Shown here piece after piece: positions 8,966 to 16,675 of a DNA stretch of 32,241 nt (position 1 is its first letter; every line of letters begins with the position of its first letter). The notes under the pieces are model-generated. The model was given only the letters and a program-made list of their open reading frames with translations, was not told the DNA's origin and made no database searches. This DNA comes from Chloroflexia bacterium (GTDB taxonomy: Bacteria > Chloroflexota > Chloroflexia > Thermomicrobiales > UBA6265): positions 1-32,241 of the forward strand of contig JACCXM010000464.1 of the NCBI GenBank assembly GCA_013697005.1, read 5' to 3'. The translations under genes were made by a program, and so were the position numbers.

Positions 8966-9922
8966 ATGAAAGTGGTGCTGACGCAGACGGAAGGCTCCCC
9001 GCACTTTGCGCTGCTGGATGACCTCGATCTCCCCGATGTGCAGATCGTGCAGGTTTCGACACCGGACGAGCTGGCCGCGGAGATCGTCGATGCCGATGTG
9101 CTCTACGGATTCCCCACCGCCGCTCTCTTGCGGTCGGGAAAGGCGCTGCGCTGGATTCAATCGCCCAGCGCGGGAGTCAATTACCTGCAAGACCTGACCG
9201 AGCTGGTCGAAAACGACATCGTGCTGACCAACACCCGTGGCGCGCATGGGCCGTCGATTGGCGAGCACACCTTCGCCCTGCTGTTTGCGCTGACCCGCCA
9301 CATCCCGGCCAGTATCCAGGCCCAGCGGGACCGCTACTGGGCGCGCCCGGAGCTCTACCGCACCAGCCGCGAGGTGCGCGGGTCGACGATGGGCGTCATT
9401 GGCTTCGGCGCCATTGGCCGCGCCGTTGCCCAGCGGGCCAAGGGGTTCGACATGGAGGTGCTCGCCGTCGATCCGCACCCCGAGCCGGGCGCGCCATTCG
9501 TCGTCGAGACCTGGGGCATGGAGCGCCTCCCGGACCTGCTCCAGCAATCGGACGTGGTCGTCGTCGCCGCGCCGTTGACCACCGGGTCGTATCACCTCCT
9601 GGACGCGGCCGCGTTGGCCCATATGAAACCCAATGCCTATCTGATCGTCGTCTCCCGTGGCGGGATCGTCGACGAAGACGCATTGGTCGATGCCCTCCAG
9701 AACGGCAAATTGGCCGGTGCCGGAATCGACGTCACCGAAATTGAGCCGCTATCGCCAGAAAGCCGGCTCTGGGACGCACCGAACCTCATCATCACCCCGC
9801 ACACCGCGGGCGATTCGAGCGAGAAAGAGCGGCGCTGCATCGAGATTCTGCGCGAGAACCTGGTCCGGTTCTCTCAGGGAGAAACGTTGCTCAATGTGGT
9901 CGACAAGCAGCGCGGGTACTGA
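8966..9922 (+). CDS. D-2-hydroxyacid dehydrogenase (NAD-binding)
   Basis: 'TMGVIGFGAIGRAVAQRAKGFDMEVLAVDP', 'YLIVVSRGGIVDEDALVDALQNGKLAGAGIDVTEIEPLSPESRLWDAPNLIITPHTAG'. Confidence 0.95.
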   Translation: MKVVLTQTEGSPHFALLDDLDLPDVQIVQVSTPDELAAEIVDADVLYGFPTAALLRSGKALRWIQSPSAGVNYLQDLTELVENDIVLTNTRGAHGPSIGEHTFALLFALTRHIPASIQAQRDRYWARPELYRTSREVRGSTMGVIGFGAIGRAVAQRAKGFDMEVLAVDPHPEPGAPFVVETWGMERLPDLLQQSDVVVVAAPLTTGSYHLLDAAALAHMKPNAYLIVVSRGGIVDEDALVDALQNGKLAGAGIDVTEIEPLSPESRLWDAPNLIITPHTAGDSSEKERRCIEILRENLVRFSQGETLLNVVDKQRGY

Positions 9923-9974
9923 CGACCCGATCACCCCATGACCCCATCACCCTTGTCGTCGCCAGCCTGACTCG

Positions 9975-10154
9975 TCCGGCGCGGTCGCGCGCCACTTCGC
10001 GGGGAGTCATGGACTAGCCGCGCTGGTCAGACCAGACGGCTATCTGGGATACCGTGGATGTCCCAACCAGCCGGGAACGTTGGTCTCCTACCTGGCGCGC
10101 GTGTTTGCCATGCAGATGCGGGGCGTGGTCGAGCATGATGACGGGAATCGCTGA
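9975..10154 (+). pseudogene. C-terminal remnant of an aromatic FAD monooxygenase (thioredoxin-like tail)
   Basis: Frame reads SSGAVARHFAGSHGLAALVRPDGYLGYRGCPNQPGTLVSYLARVFAMQMRGVVEHDDGNR*; resembles 'LVRPDG..xWR' ends of PheA/TfdB-type hydroxylases; no FAD domain upstream. Confidence 0.55.
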
Positions 10155-10166
10155 CCGTCGGGGGCG

Positions 10167-10892
10167 ATGGACATGACGACCTACGACCTCTTTCTCGAAT
10201 CCGGACCGCGCCATCGCAAGACGATGGTCCACGTCCTGGCCCTACTGGGCTGCGTCGCCGTTGGTCCCACGACCGCGGAGGCGCTCGCCGCCACGCCCGA
10301 CGCGATTCGCGCCTTTCGTCGCTTTCTCAATCGCCTGGGCGAGGACATCGACACCGATTCACCGTTCGCGACGCGGATTGCGGAGCACATCACCAAGGGC
10401 GACTTCATCGGCAACGGCTCGCCCTACATCCTCTTCGCTCCGGACAACGCACCCCTGAACGATACCGAAATCGCTCTGCTGCTAGGACGGATCGTGGGAA
10501 TCGGCGAAGCGCTGGCGGCATGGTCGGCAACGCGGACTACCGCCGCATTGGACGAATCGCCGCCAAACGGAGGGCGACCAACCCGCGAAATCCTGCGACA
10601 CGTCCTTGCCGCGCGGGGAAGTTATCTGGCGGCGGCGTTAGGCAGCGCCCCCGGGTTCGGCCCTATCGCCAGCGCCTTCGAGCGCGGCGAGATCTCGTTT
10701 CCGGAAGCCCTGGCCAGGAGCACGGCCCGCATCGTCACCATCCTCCAGGCAACGACACCGGAGCAACGAACGACGGCCCGCCAGCTTCCCTCGGGACCCA
10801 AAACCCTCCGTCAAGCCCTTCGCCGCATCCTGGAGCACGACTGGGAGCATCTCGCCGAGCTATCCCGGCGGCCTGGCGGCCCGCTGCTCTGA
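10167..10892 (+). CDS. HicB-like N-terminal domain fused to a DinB-like C-terminal domain
   Basis: N-term 'YDLFLESGPRHRKTMVHVLALLGCVAVGPTTAEALAATPDAIRAFRRFL' (HicB-like); C-term 'LRQALRRILEHDWEHLAELSRR' (DinB-type His-containing helix). Confidence 0.7.
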   Translation: MDMTTYDLFLESGPRHRKTMVHVLALLGCVAVGPTTAEALAATPDAIRAFRRFLNRLGEDIDTDSPFATRIAEHITKGDFIGNGSPYILFAPDNAPLNDTEIALLLGRIVGIGEALAAWSATRTTAALDESPPNGGRPTREILRHVLAARGSYLAAALGSAPGFGPIASAFERGEISFPEALARSTARIVTILQATTPEQRTTARQLPSGPKTLRQALRRILEHDWEHLAELSRRPGGPLL

Positions 10893-11065
10893 TCCGAGCG
10901 ATTCTCAACCGCGCTCCGCGTCCTATTTGCGATGCCCATCCCTCTGCCGCAGCAGCGGGCTTGACCTCCGCCCGAAGCGGTGTAGCCTGTGTTACACATG
11001 TTCAGCTCATCGCTCGGAGGCCGTGAAGGAGACTCGCCAGTCTCGTTGACTCGAAGGAGGCGTCG

Positions 11066-12238
11066 ATGTACCGCTCATTGCTGCTGGGTATTGCGCTCGC
11101 CATCGCCTTGATATTTCCGGTGGCCGCGCAGGAAGCCACGCCTGCCGGCGGGCCGACCGATGGGCTTACTGTCGTCGCTTCCGGGTTGACCAATCCACGC
11201 GGCTTCCTCTGGACCGCGGATGGATCGCTCTGGGTGGCCCAGGCCGGGAATGGCGGCGCCAACGAAGCAACCGAAGAAGCGCCGACAACCGAGGCGATCG
11301 GCCCCTGGACGGGCGGTCCCAGCGCCAGCGTCGTCCGCATCGAAGCAGGATGCCCCGTGCTCGTCGCTGGCGGTCTGCCGTCTTCCGCGGACACCATCGG
11401 TGGCGTGCTCGGTGCGGAAGACGTGGCGATTCTGGGGGGACAACTGTATGCGTCGGTCGACGGTGGCGGCGCGGTCCACGGCAACGCCGCGCAGCCTTCC
11501 GGCGTGTATCGCATCCTCGCCGACGGCGCCGCGGAGCTCGTCGCCGATCTCTCGGCCTGGGTGCGCGCCAACCCCGTTGCGAACATTCCGCCCGATTTCG
11601 ATCCCGACGCCGCCGGATACAGTCTGGTTGCCGACGAGGTGACGGGAACGTTCTGGGTGGTCGATCCCAACAGTGGTCAAATCCTGCAGGTTGGGCTGGA
11701 CGGGTCGGTATCCCGCATCGCGGACCTGTCCGAAGGGCATCCGGTGCCGACTGGACTTGCCGCCGCGCCGGAAGGTGGGGTCTACGTCGGCTTCTTGACC
11801 GCCGCCCCATTTCCGGATAACGCGTCCCGTGTCGTTTATGTTGCTCCAGACGGCGCCTTGACGGAAGTCTGGACGGGTCTGACGATGGTTACGGATGTCG
11901 CCGTCGGACCCGACGGGACGCTCTACGCCGCCGAGATGTCGACCGGCAATCTCACGGAGCCACCCTTCTTGGTGCCGGGCAGCGGCCGCATCGTCCGCCA
12001 ACGGGGAGAAAGCGCGGAAGTGGTCGCATCCGGTTTGATGTTCCCGGTTTCCCTGGCATTCGGACCCGATGGAGCGCTCTATAGTGCCTCGCCGGCGCTC
12101 GGCTCCAACCAGGGAGAGGGCGTCATTGCGCGCCTCGACGTGCCGGAGGGATCGGTGATGGCGACCCCGGTGGCGATGCTGGAGGCGGAGCAGGCGGCCG
12201 AATGCGCGCCGGTCGCGGCGGCAACGCCTGTGGCATAG
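11066..12238 (+). CDS. ScyD/ScyE-like secreted beta-propeller protein
   Basis: Signal peptide MYRSLLLGIALAIALIFPVAAQ; 'LTVVASGLTNPRGFLWTADGSLWVAQAG', 'DVAVGPDGTLYAAEMS'; RBS AAGGAGG. Confidence 0.85.
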   Translation: MYRSLLLGIALAIALIFPVAAQEATPAGGPTDGLTVVASGLTNPRGFLWTADGSLWVAQAGNGGANEATEEAPTTEAIGPWTGGPSASVVRIEAGCPVLVAGGLPSSADTIGGVLGAEDVAILGGQLYASVDGGGAVHGNAAQPSGVYRILADGAAELVADLSAWVRANPVANIPPDFDPDAAGYSLVADEVTGTFWVVDPNSGQILQVGLDGSVSRIADLSEGHPVPTGLAAAPEGGVYVGFLTAAPFPDNASRVVYVAPDGALTEVWTGLTMVTDVAVGPDGTLYAAEMSTGNLTEPPFLVPGSGRIVRQRGESAEVVASGLMFPVSLAFGPDGALYSASPALGSNQGEGVIARLDVPEGSVMATPVAMLEAEQAAECAPVAAATPVA

Positions 12239-12286
12239 GACGCATGGCGCGCCTTGTGCCCCGCCACCGCCCGTCAGGAGGAGCAC

Positions 12287-13273
12287 ATGATTCCTCGTTT
12301 CATCACCTTCGCCACGGTCATTCTCTTGCTCTGCGGGGTTGTCATCGCCGCCCCGGAGCGCGAACCGGTGCGGGCCCAGGATGACGATTACGAATGGCCG
12401 GAGATTGGCACCATTCAGATTCCGGGATCGATCCAGGTTCCCGGCACCATCGAGACCGCCGGCACCGTGGCCAATGTGCGGGGGGCGATCAGCATCGTCG
12501 CGGGTGGCGAGGGGCAGAGCACACTGGCAACCGACGTCGGGGTCGATCTGATACTCGACAACTCTGGCAGCATGCTCCAGTCGCTCGGCAGCGAGCGGCG
12601 TATCGACGTAGCCAAGCAGGTGCTCACCGAGTTGGTGCAGGACACCTTGCCGCAAGGAATTCCGCTCGCCCTGCGTGTCTTCGGGAACGAACCCGATTCG
12701 TGCGAGACCGGCCTCGCCATCCAAACGGGTCCGCTCGACCGGGGATCCGCCGTGCAGCAGATCGCCGCGATCGATTCCATCGACGGGGTGAAAACCCCGC
12801 TTGGCGCCGCGCTGGACCAGGTTGCCGCCGATCTCAGCGCCATCGAGGGCCCGAAAATCGTCGTTCTGGTCACGGACGGCGAGGAGACCTGTGGCGGCAA
12901 TCCACAACGCTCCATTCGCCAACTGGTCAACCAGGGAATCGACGTGCGGGTCAACATCGTTGGCTTTGCCGTCGCCGACGACAATCTCAAGGAGCAATTC
13001 GCGGAGTGGGCACGTATCGGCGGCGGCCAATACTTTGATGCCACGGGAGCCGACGACCTGGGCGAAGCCATCGCGGCGGCGCTGCAGCCACCGTTCGCGG
13101 TACTGGATGCCAATGGCGACGTCGTCGGCATGGGTGTCGTCGGCGGGCAAGCGGTGCGGGTGGAACCCGGCGCCTACATGGTGGAAGTCCTTTCCGACCC
13201 GGAAGTGGTGTACGAGGTGGTCGAGGTCGGCAATGGCGAGGAGGTCGTACTCTCGCTCGCCGACGCCGGCTGA
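12287..13273 (+). CDS. Secreted VWA-domain protein
   Basis: Signal peptide; MIDAS 'DLILDNSGSM'; 'LRVFGNE', 'VVLVTDGEETCGGNP'; RBS AGGAGGAGCAC before ATG 12287. Confidence 0.9.
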   Translation: MIPRFITFATVILLLCGVVIAAPEREPVRAQDDDYEWPEIGTIQIPGSIQVPGTIETAGTVANVRGAISIVAGGEGQSTLATDVGVDLILDNSGSMLQSLGSERRIDVAKQVLTELVQDTLPQGIPLALRVFGNEPDSCETGLAIQTGPLDRGSAVQQIAAIDSIDGVKTPLGAALDQVAADLSAIEGPKIVVLVTDGEETCGGNPQRSIRQLVNQGIDVRVNIVGFAVADDNLKEQFAEWARIGGGQYFDATGADDLGEAIAAALQPPFAVLDANGDVVGMGVVGGQAVRVEPGAYMVEVLSDPEVVYEVVEVGNGEEVVLSLADAG

Positions 13274-14931
13274 CCACGCGCCATACCGAGTCCGCTCAAA
13301 ACGTCGCCCGGCGTGAGAAACCCGTCGCCGTAAAGCGTGTTGATGGCGGTGGCGAAGGTCAGCGACCCGGAGAGGACCGTGCGCGGACCGCCATCGCCGA
13401 TGATGCGGCCATCGCCGAGGAGAACGACGCGGGACGCAATCTCGGCCACCAACTCCACGTCGTGAGTGGCGAGCACGATCGCCACCCCGTCGCTACGCAG
13501 CCGGGTCAGAATCGTCGCCAGCTCCCGCTTGCGGGCGGCGTCCATCCCGCGGGTCGGTTCGTCGAGGAGGAGAACCCGTGGATTGCCGACCAACACCGCG
13601 GCCAGCGCCGCGCGCTCCCGCTCGCCGCCGCTGAGGTCGCGTGGGTTGCGTCCCGCGGCGTGGCCGAGCCCGAGCGCGGTCAGCGTCTCCTCGGGATCGA
13701 GTCCGGGGCTGCGGTGGTGTTTCCGGGTGAACGCCAGCTCGGCTTCCAGCGTTTCGGCGAAGAAGAGAGCGGAAGGGTTCTGCGGGAGGTAGCCAACCGT
13801 CTGCGCGATCTCGGCGGGATGCAGGTGTGCGGCATCCTGACCGGCGATCAGGACGCGTCCCGTGGCTGGCCGGTGCAAGCCGGCGATCGCGCGCAGCAGG
13901 GTAGTCTTGCCGGAACCGTTCCGCCCCATCAGCGCCACCAACTCGCTCTCACGGATTTCGAGGTCGATCTCGCGCAAAACCCGCCGGTCGTCCCAGCCGG
14001 CGCTCACCTGGCGAAGGACGACGACCGGGTCACCTCCCGCGGGAGAGGGGTCCGGTGGCGGGGCATCGGGCACGCGCCCCGCCGCGCTGTCGCGGCGCTG
14101 GGCGGCACGTCCCTCTTTGATCGAAAGTGGCAGCGGTTCCCACCCCAGGCGTCGCCCGAGTGCGAGCAGCGCGGGCAGATTCCCGACATCGACATGCGGC
14201 AATACATCGCGTGGTGCACCGGCAAACGCCACGGTTCCTCCCGTGGCGAGCACCGTGAGCCGATCGCTTTGGGAAACGACGCGCGCCAGGCGGTGCTCGG
14301 CGAGCACGATCGTCAATCCGAGATCCTCGTTGAGCCGGGTCAGCGCCGCGATCACCTCCTCCGCGCCCCAGGGATCGAGCTGGCTGGTCGGCTCGTCGAG
14401 GGCCAGGATCGCCGGCTGCAAGGCGAGCGCGGCGGCCACCGCCACCCGTTGCCGCTCGCCACCTGACAGGGTCGCGATCTCCCGGTCCCGTAAGGCAGCG
14501 ATACCGAGCAGATCGAGCACCTCTTCCACGCGCTTCCGCATCGTTAGTGGTGGTACGCCGAGCTGCTCCATCCCGAACGCCAGCTCGTCGTCGACACGGC
14601 CCGTGACGAACTGCGCTTCCGGATCCTGAAAGACGAAGCCGGTTGTGCGTGCCAGCACGCGCGGGTGGTACCGCCGCGTGTCATGGCCGGCGACGGTAAC
14701 CATTCCGTCAAATGTGCCACCGCTGAAATGCGGAGTCAGTCCGTTCAGGCAGCGCAACAACGTCGATTTGCCGCTTCCGGAAGGACCGGTGACGGTGACG
14801 AACTCGCCTGGCGCCACGAGCCAATCGAGCCTATCGAGTGCCGGAACGTCACGCTCCGGATAGCAATACGTCAACCCGGAAAACTCAATGACCGGAGCGT
14901 CACGCGAGGCGAGCGGAAGACGCTCGTTCAT
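13174..14931 (-). CDS. ECF-type transporter ATPase, two fused ATP-binding domains (EcfA1-EcfA2-like)
   Basis: 585 aa; Walker A 'TGPSGSGKST' and 'MGRNGSGKTT'; signatures 'LSGGERQRVAVAAAL' and 'LSGGERERAALAAVL'; Walker B 'ILALDEPTSQLDP' and 'VLLLDEPTRGMD'; ATGA overlap with the upstream ORF. Confidence 0.95.
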   Translation of the reverse strand: MNERLPLASRDAPVIEFSGLTYCYPERDVPALDRLDWLVAPGEFVTVTGPSGSGKSTLLRCLNGLTPHFSGGTFDGMVTVAGHDTRRYHPRVLARTTGFVFQDPEAQFVTGRVDDELAFGMEQLGVPPLTMRKRVEEVLDLLGIAALRDREIATLSGGERQRVAVAAALALQPAILALDEPTSQLDPWGAEEVIAALTRLNEDLGLTIVLAEHRLARVVSQSDRLTVLATGGTVAFAGAPRDVLPHVDVGNLPALLALGRRLGWEPLPLSIKEGRAAQRRDSAAGRVPDAPPPDPSPAGGDPVVVLRQVSAGWDDRRVLREIDLEIRESELVALMGRNGSGKTTLLRAIAGLHRPATGRVLIAGQDAAHLHPAEIAQTVGYLPQNPSALFFAETLEAELAFTRKHHRSPGLDPEETLTALGLGHAAGRNPRDLSGGERERAALAAVLVGNPRVLLLDEPTRGMDAARKRELATILTRLRSDGVAIVLATHDVELVAEIASRVVLLGDGRIIGDGGPRTVLSGSLTFATAINTLYGDGFLTPGDVLSGLGMARGQPASASESTTSSPLPTSTTSYTTSGSERTSTM

Positions 14932-16661
14932 GGCCGCACCGCCGCCGGGGCCAGCAGCAGGCCGAATGCTGCGAGCAGCGGCAGTGCGATCGCCGGGGCG
15001 GTGAGCGTCGGGTATGGCTCATAGCGGAAGGCGGCGGGATCGAGCGCCAGAATCACGATTTCGACGGTGAGCACGGCGATCGCGGCGCCGCTGACGATCC
15101 ATTCCGGCCGCTCCCACAGGGGATCGCGGTAGCGGGTGCGGCGGAGCGCTCTTCCCCCCCTGCTCCGCAGCCCCGCCGCGAAGGTCAAAACCGCCAGCGC
15201 CAGCAGCGCCGCCGAGGCCGCCATCTGACCGAGCGCGAGACAGAAGGCTCCCGTCAGCGCCGCGATCAGACCTACCAGCAGCGAGACGACCTGCCATGGC
15301 CGCGGGATCAGCTCGGGGGCGAGCGGCGCGCCGAAGGCGCGCGCCTCGAGTGCCTCGGCGGTGATCATGGATCGTTCCAGACCCCCAGCCAGGAGCGGCA
15401 TCACCAGCGGAGCGACGTCACGAATGCCACGCGGCCGGTAGCCACGCGCCATCTGCGCTTCCCGGATTTCGGAGAAGGCGACGACCGTGCGCGGCAGATA
15501 GGACCAGGCAATCGATCCGGCCACCGCCAACGGCGCCATCCGCTCGGGGAGGAGCCGCATCATCGCGCTCCAATCGAGCGTTGCGCCAAGCGTGGCGCTG
15601 ACCGCGACGAGGGCGAAAATTGCCATCGCGCTCAGCAGACCGTAGATCAGCGCGTTGAACGTTAGCGGACCGCCCACGATCGGCCAGGACTCCGGCATAG
15701 TGCCGACGATGATGTCGCCGACATGAACCGTGAGCAGATTGAACAGCACGCTCACCGCGCCAAAGACGAGCGCCAGCCGCAACAACGGCCGCCAGCGCGC
15801 CCCCGCGGCCCCTCTGCTCCCTGCCGCCCAGACACCGAGCACCGCGAGCAGCGTGGCCGCAAGCACCCAGGGGTTGCGCCCGAGCAGCAGCGGTAAACTG
15901 GCGGCGATCGCCCAAATCAGCCAGGCCCGCGGATCGAGCGGCCGCGCGCGCATCAATCCCCCCTCTCCCGGCTCGACGGGAGAGGGGGGTAGGGGGGTGA
16001 GGGTCAGCCGCAACAGCACAGAACACCCAATGACCACCAGAATGACAATCGCCACTGCCGTCGTACCCATGTCCGGCGCGGGCGGAGCCGCAAACGCGGC
16101 GACCCCGTCCGGCAGGAAGATGCGCACGCTTGGCGCGTTTCCCTCGCCATCGCTGGCGCCGGCCAGACTCGCGATCTCGGCCACGGGGAGCGCTGGCAAT
16201 TCCGGTTCGTCCGCCGTCCAGCTCCACCCAAAGACGTCGCCGTCCTGGACGTCGGTGGTGCTGGCGCCGAGCGGCTGCCAGGTCCAGATGGCGGGATTGG
16301 CAGCGTCTTGCTGAAAATACTGCCAGTAGGGGGCGTCGGCAGCGGAAGCCTGGCACACGGTGCGCCGGCATTGGCTCACGCCGCAACCCTGCCCGCCGAT
16401 CGCGCAGACTCCCTCGCCGAGTGCACCGAACCCGACGGTAACGACCGGGATACCGCTCCGCTTCAACAGCGCGATGCCGTCGATCTCCTCTTCCGCAAAC
16501 GGCACCCAGGCATACGTGACGCGCCCTTCGGCATCGCGCACGACGAGCCCGGCGTGATTGAGGTGGTCATCCGCCAGGACCGTTCGCGGCGCGAGGAGCA
16601 GACCCAGCAGCAACGCCGCCAGGGAAAGCAGCAGCCAGAGGCGGATGATGTGCCAGGGCAT
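14928..16661 (-). CDS. Secreted DUF4430-like domain + TM anchor + EcfT (CbiQ-like) transmembrane component, one ORF
   Basis: Signal 'MPWHIIRLWLLLSLAALLLGLLLAPRTVLA'; N-domain '...GVCAIGGQGCGVSQCRRTVCQ...PYWQYFQQDAANPAIWTWQPLGASTTDVQDGDVFGWSWTAD'; EcfT motifs 'AQMARGYRPRG' and 'EALEARAFGA'; start at 16661 rather than 16883 because the upstream gene ends at 16676. Confidence 0.85.
   Translation of the reverse strand: MPWHIIRLWLLLSLAALLLGLLLAPRTVLADDHLNHAGLVVRDAEGRVTYAWVPFAEEEIDGIALLKRSGIPVVTVGFGALGEGVCAIGGQGCGVSQCRRTVCQASAADAPYWQYFQQDAANPAIWTWQPLGASTTDVQDGDVFGWSWTADEPELPALPVAEIASLAGASDGEGNAPSVRIFLPDGVAAFAAPPAPDMGTTAVAIVILVVIGCSVLLRLTLTPLPPSPVEPGEGGLMRARPLDPRAWLIWAIAASLPLLLGRNPWVLAATLLAVLGVWAAGSRGAAGARWRPLLRLALVFGAVSVLFNLLTVHVGDIIVGTMPESWPIVGGPLTFNALIYGLLSAMAIFALVAVSATLGATLDWSAMMRLLPERMAPLAVAGSIAWSYLPRTVVAFSEIREAQMARGYRPRGIRDVAPLVMPLLAGGLERSMITAEALEARAFGAPLAPELIPRPWQVVSLLVGLIAALTGAFCLALGQMAASAALLALAVLTFAAGLRSRGGRALRRTRYRDPLWERPEWIVSGAAIAVLTVEIVILALDPAAFRYEPYPTLTAPAIALPLLAAFGLLLAPAAVRP
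15957..16006. repeat. Palindromic repeat inserted in frame in the EcfT-fusion ORF
   Basis: 'cccccctctcccggctcgacgggagaggggggtaggggggtgaggg', same family as 4556-4622; encodes linker LTLTPLPPSPVEPGEGG. Confidence 0.7.
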
Positions 16662-16675
16662 CGCCAACCGCGAGG

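Noticed and set aside
11075-13150. 691-aa minus-strand ORF antisense to ScyD/VWA genes
   Set aside because: High-GC shadow ORF; Arg/Gly/Asp/His-rich with no recognisable motif, while the plus-strand frames have signal peptides and clear domains.
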